A stretch of DNA of 64,000 nucleotides from Nocardia nova (lineage in GTDB: Bacteria > Actinomycetota > Actinomycetes > Mycobacteriales > Mycobacteriaceae). The stretch spans positions 81,774 through 145,773 of the forward strand of contig NZ_PSZE01000016.1 in the NCBI RefSeq assembly GCF_002933465.1, read 5' to 3'. Positions 8,559 through 17,009 of this stretch are shown in pieces. A model generated the notes under the pieces. It was given only the letters and a program-made list of their open reading frames with translations, ran no database searches and had not been told where the DNA came from. Position 1 is the stretch's first letter, and every line of letters starts with the position of its first letter. The translations under genes and the position numbers were made by a program.

Positions 8559-9512
8559 CTAGTTCCCCGCGATCGTCGGTGCCGGAATCGGCAACGCGCT
8601 CGCATGCGGGCGGGCCGGCGTGCTCCCGGCCTGGGGCGCAGCTGCCCAGCTGGCGAGGAGCTCGAGCCGGTCCTCGAAGGCGGTGCCGGGTTCGGCGGTG
8701 TAGGTGACCAGGTTGTGCACGGCCCGGCCGGACAGGGGCAGGTCCAGCGACTGGAAAGTCAGTTCCATGTGGCCGACATCGGGGTGCCGGAGCCGTTTGA
8801 TGCCGTCGTGGCGGATCAGGACGTCGTGCGCTGCCCATAGGCTACGGAACTCGGGGCTGAGGGTGGACAATTCGCCGACGAGTTCGCGCAGTGCCCGGTC
8901 GCGGGGCTCGCGTCCGGCCTCGGCGCGCAGCAGCGCGGCGGTGGCGATACAGGCGGCGTCCCAGTCGACGAAGAAGTCGTGGGCGCCGGGGTCGAGGAAG
9001 ATGTAGCGAGCGATATTGGGTCGGCCGCGACGATCGATGGTTGTGCTGTCGAACATCGGCGCGTACAGCGCTCGGGCCAAGCGGTTGTCGGCGATGACGT
9101 CCGTGCGGCCGTTGCGTACGAACGCCGAAGACATCGTCATGGAATCGAGCAACCATTGGATCCGGGCCGGGATCTCGACATCCCTGCGACGCGATGGCGT
9201 ACGACTCGCGCGCCGCGATGACCGGGCCAGATCGAACAGGTAGGTGCGTTCGTCGTCGTCCAGTTGCAGGGCGCGAGCGACCGCCTCGAGGACGTCGTCG
9301 GACACGCCGCCGATGTGCCCCTTCTCCAGCCGCGTGTACCACTCCGTGCTCACGCCGGCCAGGACGGCGACCTCCTCGCGCCGCAGCCCGGCGACCCGGC
9401 GACGGGCGCTGGTCGGCAGTCCGGCCTGCGCCGGGGTGATCTTGGCGCGCCGGCTCGTGAGGAAGTCGCGGATTTCGCCACGGTTTCCGGGCTGCTGGTC
9501 CATGTCGTTCAC
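8559..9512 (-). CDS. XRE-family regulator with MmyB-like ligand-binding domain
   Basis: This 317-residue regulator has an N-terminal helix-turn-helix (residues about 10-90, containing RRRVAGLRREEVAVLAGVS and YTRLEKGH) followed by the MmyB-like domain typical of actinobacterial members, which is thought to bind small hydrophobic ligands. A proline/alanine-rich tail closes the protein. It is divergent from the aldo-keto reductase gene across 136 bases, the usual arrangement in which the regulator controls its neighbour. The long overlapping minus-strand frame 8842-10596 is a shadow. Confidence 0.85.
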   Translation of the reverse strand: MNDMDQQPGNRGEIRDFLTSRRAKITPAQAGLPTSARRRVAGLRREEVAVLAGVSTEWYTRLEKGHIGGVSDDVLEAVARALQLDDDERTYLFDLARSSRRASRTPSRRRDVEIPARIQWLLDSMTMSSAFVRNGRTDVIADNRLARALYAPMFDSTTIDRRGRPNIARYIFLDPGAHDFFVDWDAACIATAALLRAEAGREPRDRALRELVGELSTLSPEFRSLWAAHDVLIRHDGIKRLRHPDVGHMELTFQSLDLPLSGRAVHNLVTYTAEPGTAFEDRLELLASWAAAPQAGSTPARPHASALPIPAPTIAGN

Positions 9513-9648
9513 AGTAGCCGCTGGTCGCGGCGAGAAAGGGGGTTGAGGCTATACCCCCATAAGCGCAACCTTCTCCGGTCGCCGCGACCGCGGTCTCCTG
9601 GATCGAACATTCCGCCACGAACTCGAGAACAAGCAACGGAGGTAGCAC

Positions 9649-10602
9649 ATGACGAGCAAGACGCTGACAGTGCCGACGGCAGCGCTGGGCACATGGGCCT
9701 GGGGAGACAGCGGCGAGGCAGGCGAGGGGTATTTCGGCAGTCGGCTGACCGAATCCGGGCTGCGCGAGGTCGTCGAGAAGGCGCAATCGAACAGGTTCAC
9801 CCTGTGGGACACCGCCGTGGTGTACGGCATGGGCCGCTCGGAGACGGTCCTCGCTCAGGCGCTGAAGGGCTACGCCCGCAACGAGTACCAGCTGTCGACG
9901 AAGTTCACCCCGCAGATCGCGGGCGACGGCAACGATCCGGTCGCGGACATGCTGGAGCAGAGCCTCGACCGAATGGGCACGGACTATGTGGACCTGTACT
10001 GGATCCACAACCCCGCCGACGTGGCCCGTTGGACGCCGCTTCTGATTCCGCTGCTGCGGAGCGGCCGGATCAAGCATGTCGGCGTCTCGAACCACAACAT
10101 GCAGGAGATCGCTCTCGCCGATCGGATCCTCGGCGAGGCCGGCTTCCGTGTGGAGGCGGTCCAGAACCACTACAGCCTCCTGTATCGGAGCTCTGAGCGC
10201 GCAGGCATTCTCGAGCACTGCCGCGAACACGACGTGCGGTTCTTTTCCTACATGGTCCTCGAGCAAGGGGCGCTGACCGGCAGGTACAGCCCGGCCAATC
10301 CGTTGCCGGAGGGCAGCAGCCGAGCGGTCGTCTACAACGCCATCGTGCCCCAGCTGCAGGCGCTGACAGACCGGATGCGGGCGATCGGCGAGGACCGAGG
10401 CGCGTCCGCCGCCGACATCGCCACCGCCTGGGCCATCGCCAAAGGCACCACCCCGATCATCGGGGTCACGAAGGCCGGCCACATCGACGGGTTGATCCGA
10501 GCCCACGACATCGAGCTCACCGACGAGGAGATCGCGGACCTCGAGGCGCTGGCCGACGCTACGGACGTCGACACGCGCGGCAGCTGGGAGCACCACATGT
10601 AG
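9649..10602 (+). CDS. Aldo/keto reductase
   Basis: This 317-residue NADPH-dependent oxidoreductase starts at ATG 9649 after ACGGAGG (about 9638). The AKR catalytic tetrad is visible: Asp and Tyr in LWDTAVVYGMGRSE, Lys in STKFTPQ, and His in LYWIHNPAD. The C-terminal GVTKAGHIDG cofactor segment is intact. It is transcribed away from the MmyB-like regulator, which likely controls it. The substrate is probably a small aldehyde or ketone; the sequence does not say which. Confidence 0.9.
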   Translation: MTSKTLTVPTAALGTWAWGDSGEAGEGYFGSRLTESGLREVVEKAQSNRFTLWDTAVVYGMGRSETVLAQALKGYARNEYQLSTKFTPQIAGDGNDPVADMLEQSLDRMGTDYVDLYWIHNPADVARWTPLLIPLLRSGRIKHVGVSNHNMQEIALADRILGEAGFRVEAVQNHYSLLYRSSERAGILEHCREHDVRFFSYMVLEQGALTGRYSPANPLPEGSSRAVVYNAIVPQLQALTDRMRAIGEDRGASAADIATAWAIAKGTTPIIGVTKAGHIDGLIRAHDIELTDEEIADLEALADATDVDTRGSWEHHM

Positions 10603-10619
10603 GGCGGGCGAGGTGCCGG

Positions 10620-10975
10620 TCTCTTGTGGGCAGCCTGCGCCGGTTCTCCCCGCGCAGTTACTGCGAGCGCGATCGTCGCGTCGGCTCCAACTGCCTCGAT
10701 CACCGCGTCGACGCCCTCGCCGCTCGTTAGTTCTTTCAGGTGTTCCTTGGGGTTCGCGCTGCCGACCGGCTCGGCGCCGCGGCGTACCGCGTCGTCGCGA
10801 CGGTGTGCGAGGGGTTCTACGACGAGAATGCGCGCGGCGCCCACGACGAATGCCGACTGGACGGCCGGCTGCCCCACCGGCCCCAGACCGATCACGGCGA
10901 CGGTGTCGCCGGGTTCGATCCGCGCGCGGCGCGCGCCGTACCAGCCGGTCGGCGCGTTGTCGGTGAGCACAACCG
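10620..10975 (-). pseudogene. Internal fragment of a zinc-type alcohol dehydrogenase
   Basis: The minus-strand frame reads TDNAPTGWYGARRARIEPGD, then VAVIGLGPVGQPAVQSA (Rossmann GxGxxG) and GEGVDAVIEAVGADATI, which is the middle of a threonine/alcohol dehydrogenase-like protein. Both the zinc-binding N-terminus and the C-terminus are missing. Its upstream edge at about 10975 coincides with the edge of an IS5-like transposase fragment, so the gene was cut by a mobile element or recombination. The 3' edge lies just after the aldo/keto reductase stop. Confidence 0.65.
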
Positions 10976-11089
10976 CTCGGCGAACGCCTGCAGCATCTTC
11001 CAGGTCAGCGACCACACGCCCGCCCGCTGCCAGCGGCGGAACAGCCCGTATATCGTCTGCCACAGCCTGCGACTGGAATGTCTCCTGCT
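10976..11089 (-). mobile_element. IS5-family transposase fragment
   Basis: The minus-strand frame reads RLWQTIYGLFRRWQRAGVW followed by KMLQAFAERL. This is the N-terminal block of IS5-group transposases (the R-T-V-Y-x-R-F-x-R-W-x-x-x-G-x-W pattern). Only this block survives; no DDE residues or terminal inverted repeats are seen. It abuts the alcohol dehydrogenase fragment with no gap. Confidence 0.55.
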
Positions 11090-11223
11090 GAGACGTCGCG
11101 CATTCTCGCACGTGGGAATCGCGTGAGCGGTGGCCGGATCTACTCTCATCGCGTCGATCGAGCCGCCGCTGTGTCCACGAATTCGCGACCGGACCCCAGC
11201 GGCCGGGATGTGAGGAGTTCGCG

Positions 11224-12255
11224 ATGACCCGAGGCGATATCCATCTGTGTGGAAGTGTGCCGCTGCCGAATGCCGAGGCCGTATTCGGTGCGGCCGCGCG
11301 GCGGCTGGGACCGTGGCTCGGCCGTATACCCGACGGTGAGACGGGCGAGCGGGACAACTTCACGGTCTGGCAGTTGCCGCGCATGGGCGCGCATCCGGAT
11401 CTGGAGACGGTGCCGCCGCCGAGCCCGGAATACGGGCCCAGCGAGCGGGTGCGGCCCAAACCAGGCGTGGATCCTGCATCGATCGATTTCGGTGAGCTGG
11501 GTTATGCGCAGGCAGCGCTCGAGTCCTGGGGTGTATTCCGTAGGTTGCGCGAACGCGGCGACATCGATGCCAGGGTGCGGTTCCAGGTCTGCCTGCCTAC
11601 CCCGATCTCGGTGGTGGGCGCCTTCGTCGGCGATCCGCAGGACATTCTCGAACAGCGCTACGAGGCCGCGCTGCTCGCCGAACTCGGTCGCATCGCTGCG
11701 GCGATCCCGCACAGCGATCTTGCGGTGCAGTGGGATTGCCCGGTCGAGTTCGCGATCTTCGAGGGGGTGTTCCCGTCCTGGTTCGGCGCCGACGACGACA
11801 CTCGGCTGAGTGAGATCGTCGCCCGGCTCGTGCGCCTCGGCGCGGCCGTCCCCGGGGATATCGAACTCGGATATCACTTGTGCTACGGCGATTTCGGGCA
11901 TCGGCACTTCGCCGAGCCCGCCGATACCGGTCGCATGGTGACGGTGCTGTCCGGTGTGCTGGCGGCGCTGCCGCGCCGGGTCGACTGGGTGCATATGCCG
12001 GTTCCGCGCTCGCGTACCGACCGCGAGTACTTCGCACCGCTGGCCGGGCTGCACCTGCCGCCGCAGACCCGGCTGTACCTCGGACTGGTACACGCCACCG
12101 ACGGCCGCGAGGGGGCCCTGCGCCGCATCGGCGCCGCCCGGGAAATCGTCGACGGTTTCGGTATCGCCACCGAATGCGGATTCGGCCGCCGGCCCGTTGA
12201 GCAAATCCCGGATCTGCTGGATCTGCATGCCGAACTGGCAGCCACGCTGTCGTGA
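11224..12255 (+). CDS. Protein resembling the MetE/UROD-type TIM barrel, function unknown
   Basis: This 343-residue protein starts at ATG 11224 after GAGGAG. It opens GDIHLCGSVPL and contains RIPDGETGER, QWDCPVEFAIFEG, GYHLCYGDFGHRHF and VHATDGREGALRRI, ending with IATECGFGRR. The last block looks like the zinc-site end of cobalamin-independent methionine synthase C-terminal barrels (x-PDCGLKTR), and CYGDF resembles their HxCYG motif. No N-terminal MetE domain is present. Methyl transfer from another donor is possible, but no function can be named. It stands alone and monocistronic. Confidence 0.5.
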   Translation: MTRGDIHLCGSVPLPNAEAVFGAAARRLGPWLGRIPDGETGERDNFTVWQLPRMGAHPDLETVPPPSPEYGPSERVRPKPGVDPASIDFGELGYAQAALESWGVFRRLRERGDIDARVRFQVCLPTPISVVGAFVGDPQDILEQRYEAALLAELGRIAAAIPHSDLAVQWDCPVEFAIFEGVFPSWFGADDDTRLSEIVARLVRLGAAVPGDIELGYHLCYGDFGHRHFAEPADTGRMVTVLSGVLAALPRRVDWVHMPVPRSRTDREYFAPLAGLHLPPQTRLYLGLVHATDGREGALRRIGAAREIVDGFGIATECGFGRRPVEQIPDLLDLHAELAATLS

Positions 12256-12434
12256 GTGACCTCGGAGTGGATCGGTGAAGGGCGACCTGTCCGACCATTG
12301 TGGTGACAGCAGTAGTGTCGCCGGTTGCTGTCCCGCATCGTCATCACGGGTTTGCTTGACTGCAGTCGAATGGGGCACCAGGCTTGAACGTGGAGTATAT
12401 AATCCAGCGCTCTACTCGAGGAGACGATGGAGCT

Positions 12435-12932
12435 ATGTCCAGCGAACATCTGTCCGAAGAGCCTCAATCGCAGCGAGGAGCCAAAGGCTCGCGAGACACC
12501 GGGTCGAATACACCGGGCGGCGGCTCGACCGATCGCCCGGCCGGCACATTCGACCAAGAAGAAGTCACTTCAGCCCGTGATCAGAACCAGTCCGGAGGCG
12601 ACGTCGCCACGACCGGGACGCTTCCACCCGGCGACGCTGAACCGGCCGTGCCGCCCTATGAAGGCCGCCGAACGGGCGCGGAAGAGGTACCCGGCACCGC
12701 AGGAGCGGGGAGCAGCGCCAATACAGCGGGCGCGACACATCCGGTGGCCGACCCGACGTTCAAATCCCCTGCGCCCGAAGAGACTTCCGGCGGGGCCACC
12801 GCATCCCCCGCCGAGGAGCAACCCGCATCGCAGGCACCCGAAACCGAGGCCGGCGCTGAAGGAGCCGAGGAAGGACATCACGGCGGCGTGCGCAGAGCCG
12901 AGGACCAACCTCGGGAATCGCGGCCGCAGTAA
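12435..12932 (+). CDS. Intrinsically disordered, acidic Pro/Ala/Glu-rich protein
   Basis: This 165-residue protein (MSSEHLSEEPQSQRG onward) is composed almost entirely of Ser, Glu, Gly, Pro, Ala and Thr. It has no hydrophobic core, no signal peptide and no Cys. ATG 12435 follows GAGGAGACG, and a -10-like TATAAT sits at 12398-12403. Composition suggests an unfolded cytosolic protein such as a stress or spacer protein. Similar low-complexity proteins are common in Nocardia, but I do not recognise a family. Confidence 0.5.
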   Translation: MSSEHLSEEPQSQRGAKGSRDTGSNTPGGGSTDRPAGTFDQEEVTSARDQNQSGGDVATTGTLPPGDAEPAVPPYEGRRTGAEEVPGTAGAGSSANTAGATHPVADPTFKSPAPEETSGGATASPAEEQPASQAPETEAGAEGAEEGHHGGVRRAEDQPRESRPQ

Positions 12933-13541
12933 TCGCGCTACGGCGAGCGCGCGCACAGACGAGGCGACGGTGTCGAGCCGCGGAGTGGAGAAGGGTTGTC
13001 GCGCATCGAAGGCGGCCTGTGCCGTCTTCAGCCACCGCGCAGAACAGGCGCAGCGCGAGGCAGGCCGCACATGCGACCCGAAATTGCCGCCTCGCACCCG
13101 GGTGTGCACGACGGTCACGGTTGGTTCATCTCCTGGGTTTTCGGCGAAAAATCCGCTCGGCCGGGCTGCTCCCATTGTTCGGCACCGTTGGCAACGGTCT
13201 GGACTACGCGATGACGGAATCGTTCTGGTTCTCGCCGCAGATCGAACTACTCGACCGCCAGAGATGCGCGATTCGCCCCGATTCGCGAACCCAATCTTCG
13301 ACGACATCGAAATTTCGGCAACCGCCGGCGCCGACACTCGTCGGCGGTCCCTCGGGTAGTTCCGTCGCGCTTCAGCCGCTGTTTCCCGCTCAGAACGCTG
13401 ATATTCGCGCGACCTCGGATTGTGTGCCGATTTCGCAACGCGCTTTCGTGGCCAGGATCGCAGACGCTTGCTAGAGTCGCTTCGCGCAACCCCTGGCAGG
13501 GGAGACTCCCTGCAGTTTCGTCCGAACAAAGGATGTGGCTT
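12933..13541. other. 608-bp gap with no supported gene
   Basis: Open frames exist on both strands but none shows coding-like residue composition or a usable ribosome binding site. The final part must hold the promoter of the secreted lipase. AAAGGA at 13527-13532 is its ribosome binding site. I see no terminator or repeat. Confidence 0.4.
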
Positions 13542-14924
13542 GTGAGAGGGTTTCTGGCAGCTGTGGTAACTGTTCTCGTCGCTAGTGCGTGTTTGGGCGA
13601 ACAGTCCGCTCGGGCGGACGAAGCCCCGCCCACCGGGCCGATACCGCAGTCGTCGCCCGGAAATCCCCCGCCCTCCCCACTGCAGAAGTGGATCGACGAA
13701 AACATAAAGCCGCCACAATTGATGGCCGGCCCCGAGCAGTCCGCCGGCGATCAGCAGGCGGCATTGTGGCGGGCGATGTTGTCGTCGCCGACCGGCGATC
13801 AGACCTTCGACGCCTGGCCCGCGAATCTCGCCGCGCTGGAGCCGGGCCAGATCATCGAGTCCCGTGACGTGACGGCGACGACAGCGCAGCATATGGCGGC
13901 ACCGATCCAGCGGGCGGTGCTGTTGAAGTTTCGCTCCACCTCGGCGACGGGCACGCCCTCCTTCGGTACCGCCACATTGATCACCCCGGCGGCATCGTGG
14001 AACGGTCCGGGGCCCCGTCCGGTGGAGGTGAACGCGTTGCCGATCAACGCACTCGGGTTGCACTGCACGCCGGGCTATCAGTTGTCGCACGACATACTCG
14101 ATCGGACCAACACCGATCTGGTCTGGTTTCTGCCGGCTATCTGGTCGGCCCTGAACCAGGGGCACGCGGTTCTCCTGCCCGACCATGAGGGCCCGCTGAT
14201 GGCGTATGGCGAGCCGAATGTGGCCGGGCACATGATGCTCGATTCGATTCGCGCCGTGCGAAATGCCCTGCCGGAGTTCGGTAACAGCCGTTATGTGGTC
14301 GAGGGCTACTCGGGCGGAGCGATCGCGTCGTACGCCACCGCGATGTTGCAGAGCGAGTACGCGCCGGACCTGTCGGACGTTCTGACGGGGGTGGCTTCGG
14401 GTGGACTGGCCGCCGACTACCGAAATATCGCCCATCGTTTCAACGGCTGGGTCGCCTCCGGCATTTTGTTGTCGGTGTCGACGGCGATAGCGCGCGAACA
14501 TCCGGAGATGCTGCAGTACATGAATCACCTCGCGCAGTGGGTGACGACTTCTCCGACGCGAGATCTGTGTGGCGACGCTGATGGGCCGCTCGGTGTCGTC
14601 GGTATCCCGATGGACGTGGCCACGAATATCAGCAACTCGCTCGATAGTCCGGTGGCCGAGAATTTGTATCGCCAACTAGATTTGTCCGACCGGACGTCGG
14701 GTGTGCCGCTGTATATCTACCACGGTGCGTGGGATCCCTGGATTCCCCTCGAGGACGCACAGCGTATGTACGGCGAACAATGCAGCCGGGGCGTTCCGGC
14801 TATTTTCCGCACGGTGCCCGGTGAACATCTGAGCAGTTACGTCACCAGCTATCCGGGACTCAGCGATTGGCTCGACGCGCGGCTGCGCGGCGAACCGGCA
14901 CCGAGTGAATGCCCCGGGAGGTAG
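13542..14924 (+). CDS. Secreted LIP-family triacylglycerol lipase
   Basis: This is a 460-residue secretory lipase. GTG 13542 lies nine bases after AAAGGA; ATG 13533 is in frame but only one base from that site. The N-terminus (RGFLAAVVTVLVASACLG) is a signal peptide with a possible lipobox. The nucleophile elbow is GYSGG (near residue 250), the acid lies in HGAWDPWIP and the His in VPGEHLSSY. The family (PF03583) hydrolyses host or environmental lipids and is expanded in Nocardia and Rhodococcus. It is monocistronic. Confidence 0.88.
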   Translation: MRGFLAAVVTVLVASACLGEQSARADEAPPTGPIPQSSPGNPPPSPLQKWIDENIKPPQLMAGPEQSAGDQQAALWRAMLSSPTGDQTFDAWPANLAALEPGQIIESRDVTATTAQHMAAPIQRAVLLKFRSTSATGTPSFGTATLITPAASWNGPGPRPVEVNALPINALGLHCTPGYQLSHDILDRTNTDLVWFLPAIWSALNQGHAVLLPDHEGPLMAYGEPNVAGHMMLDSIRAVRNALPEFGNSRYVVEGYSGGAIASYATAMLQSEYAPDLSDVLTGVASGGLAADYRNIAHRFNGWVASGILLSVSTAIAREHPEMLQYMNHLAQWVTTSPTRDLCGDADGPLGVVGIPMDVATNISNSLDSPVAENLYRQLDLSDRTSGVPLYIYHGAWDPWIPLEDAQRMYGEQCSRGVPAIFRTVPGEHLSSYVTSYPGLSDWLDARLRGEPAPSECPGR

Positions 14925-15251
14925 CTCGGTAATCCTGGCAACCTGCGACGAGTCGCCGCAGCTGGCGTATGGCTACGCCACCATGATCGTGCTGGCGTTG
15001 ATCCCATTGGACAGCGTTGTCGGGCAGCTCGTCGCCGCGGGCCGCCCGGAGTTGAAATGTCCATCGCCCCGGCAGCACGTTGCGACCGATCAACTCCCTT
15101 CGCACCTGCTCGGCCCCGGCAACTACTCGATAGGGTCGAATCACGACCGCACCATGAGGCGCAACAGGCCGAGCTGCGGTTCCAGTGCGCCGTCCTGGCC
15201 GAGGGCACGGAAATCGACCTCCACGGCGTCGACATCGAGGCGGCCCGCGCG
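14925..15251. other. Decayed intergenic sequence
   Basis: No supported gene. A minus-strand stretch (RRELIGRNVLPGRWTFQLRA, about 15020-15110) has protein-like composition, but I cannot place it in a family and it is soon broken. The right edge is the IS256 fragment. Confidence 0.3.
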
Positions 15252-15503
15252 CACCGCCAAATCTGGTCGAACAATCCGCAAGAACGATTGAACAAGGAAA
15301 TCCGCCGCCGCACCGACGTCGTCGGTATATTCCCCGACCGGCAAGCCATCATCCGCCTCGTCGGCGCCGTGCTCGCCGAACAACACGACGAATGGATCGA
15401 AGGCCGCCGCTACCTCGGCCTCGACGTCCTGGCCCGCTCCCGCGGCCTCACCGACCCTACCGACGAACAGGAGGACACCACCACTCCAGCACTGACCGCC
15501 TGA
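15252..15503 (+). mobile_element. IS256/Mutator-family transposase, C-terminal fragment
   Basis: The frame reads RQIWSNNPQERLNKEIRRRT, then DVVGIFPDRQAIIRLVGAVL and EWIEGRRYLGLDVLAR, the standard C-terminus of IS256-type transposases, including their stop region. The catalytic first two thirds are absent: in-frame residues before 15252 do not match the family. No terminal inverted repeat was recognised. It marks the left border of the sugar operon region. Confidence 0.75.
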
Positions 15504-15558
15504 CCCAACAGGATCACGCGGCAATCACCCCCATACACCACACATTTGGACTTGACCG

Positions 15559-15645
15559 TGGTATTACCCCGAGGCGAAACGGGCAGCGGCCAACATCGAA
15601 GGCCACGTCGCCTTCTACAAGAACAAGGTCTCCATCCAGGAGTGA
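15559..15645 (+). pseudogene. C-terminal stub of a DUF427 protein
   Basis: Translation reads WYYPEAKRAAANIEGHVAFY then KNKVSIQE and a stop (TGA 15643-15645). This matches the usual end of DUF427 proteins (WYYPEP...A-x-I-x-x-H-V-A-F-Y). Only the last 28 codons remain. Confidence 0.5.
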
Positions 15646-15945
15646 TCCACGGCGTCTGCCGGAGGTGATGTTCCGGAATGCGTGCACTAGCTTCCGGTGG
15701 GCGATGCAGGTCAGTGATCGGCATCGACGCAGCCGATCGTGCCGGCTGCCGCTGCGGGTCACCCGAGGCCTGAACCCAGTGCGGGGGTCATCTACCGTGT
15801 GATGGGCCCGACACGGATGTTCACTGGCCTATGCGGTGAGTCGCCTGCCGGCTGGATCTCGTATCGGTCGGAGCCGGTCCGCAGTAGGTGTCTCCGGCAG
15901 CTTCACACCCGGTACGGCGAACGCGACTGAGGAGAGCCGTGGCAG
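15646..15945. other. Upstream region of the sugar operon
   Basis: Three hundred bases with no supported gene. A GAGGAG sequence at 15929-15934 is the only clear ribosome binding site. It could serve ATG 15946 (a 27-codon ORF) or GTG 15939 (in frame with the GH43-like gene). The operon promoter should be here, but I see no convincing boxes or operator. Confidence 0.3.
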
Positions 15946-16029
15946 ATGACCGAGCCCGAGATCGAATTTCCAGAAGGACCGCCACGGACCGGCCTGGCCA
16001 TCGTGGACGATCGGCACGCCACATGGTGA
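15946..16029 (+). CDS. Possible 27-residue leader ORF coupled to the GH43-like gene
   Basis: The ORF begins MTEPEIEFPEG and stops at TGA 16027-16029, overlapping the ATG 16023/GTG 16026 start of the next gene. Third codon positions in this frame are clearly more GC-rich than in the competing frame from GTG 15939, which supports this frame as the translated one. GAGGAG lies 11 bases upstream, a little far. It could be a leader peptide that couples translation, or the tail of a lost gene. Confidence 0.3.
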   Translation: MTEPEIEFPEGPPRTGLAIVDDRHATW

Positions 16030-16871
16030 GCGTTCGCGCCGGGCGCTTCCACACGATCTACGACCCGAGCGCCGGTGAGTCGCAGCGGTGGTACATCAAC
16101 GACCACACCATCATTCGCGACGAATCGGGCCGCTGGCACCTGTTCGGCATCACCCATCCCGAACCGGCGGATCCGTTCGAGGAGATCGAATTCGCCCACG
16201 CCAGCGCCGACGATCTGCACGGCCCATGGACCAAACACCCTTCGGCATTGACCGTGGACCGCGACTACGGCGAGACGCACCTGTGGGCGCCGTACGTGAT
16301 CCGCGCCGACGGCCGCTACCACATGTTCTACGCGTGCGGTGGCGACGACCGCACCGCGGCAGCGATCTGTGTGGCCACCTCCGACGACCTGTTCGAGTGG
16401 ACCCGCGAACCGACCGGGCCGGTGTTTCGCGACGGGTACGACGCCCGCGATCCCATGGTCGCGTGGATCGACGACTGCTGGGTGATGTACTACGCCGCGA
16501 CGAGTTCGCCGGCGGGCGGCAACTATGTGGTCGCATACCGCACGAGTACCGACCTGCGCACCTGGAGTGAGCGGCGCATCGCGTTCACCGACCCCACCTC
16601 GGGCACCGAGGCCGGCAATACCGAATCACCATTCGTGTTGTCCCACAACGGTTCCTGGTATCTATTCATCGGCCCGCGACCCGATTACGTCGGTACCGAC
16701 GTCTTCCGTAGCGACAACCCCTACCACTTCCGGATCGACAATCGTGCCGGCCACATCGCCGCGCATGCCGCCGAGGTGATCGACGACGGCGATCTGTGGA
16801 TCACCAGTTGCGGCTGGGGTCAGGGCGGCGTGTCGCTGGCTTCCCTCGAGATCGGCGGAACCGCACCGTAG
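16023..16871 (+). CDS. Glycoside hydrolase family 43-like protein (five-bladed propeller)
   Basis: This 282-residue protein has GH43/GH32-clan features: an N-terminal WYINDHTIIRDESGRWHLF blade, HLWAPYVIRADGRYHMFYA, RDPMVAWIDDCWVMYYAAT with the transition-state Asp, and NTESPFVLSHNG with the general-acid Glu. Members cleave arabinofuranosides or xylosides. There is no signal peptide, so it acts on imported oligosaccharides or glycosides. Start at 16023 (or GTG 16026) is chosen because residues before it are Arg-rich and non-native. It is the first enzyme of a sugar operon. Confidence 0.75.
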   Translation: MVSVRAGRFHTIYDPSAGESQRWYINDHTIIRDESGRWHLFGITHPEPADPFEEIEFAHASADDLHGPWTKHPSALTVDRDYGETHLWAPYVIRADGRYHMFYACGGDDRTAAAICVATSDDLFEWTREPTGPVFRDGYDARDPMVAWIDDCWVMYYAATSSPAGGNYVVAYRTSTDLRTWSERRIAFTDPTSGTEAGNTESPFVLSHNGSWYLFIGPRPDYVGTDVFRSDNPYHFRIDNRAGHIAAHAAEVIDDGDLWITSCGWGQGGVSLASLEIGGTAP

Positions 16872-17009
16872 ACCCTGCCCTGAGTGATATCTGTAGTGGT
16901 GCGAGCGCGGCCCGGAGGCGGCAGCCTGCATTACCACCGAGGACCACGCGGACCGCCATCGGGCACAGCAGCGAGTAGTCCGACCGTTCGTCTCTGGAAG
17001 GGATCCGGC

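Noticed and set aside
8842..10596. Long minus-strand open frame (584 codons) across the regulator and aldo/keto reductase
   Set aside because: Both strands are occupied by well-supported genes in other frames and the product is Arg/Ala-rich without family motifs. It is a high-GC shadow.
15139..15503. Whole IS256 transposase
   Set aside because: Residues before 15252 do not match the family and no terminal inverted repeats were seen; only a fragment is called.
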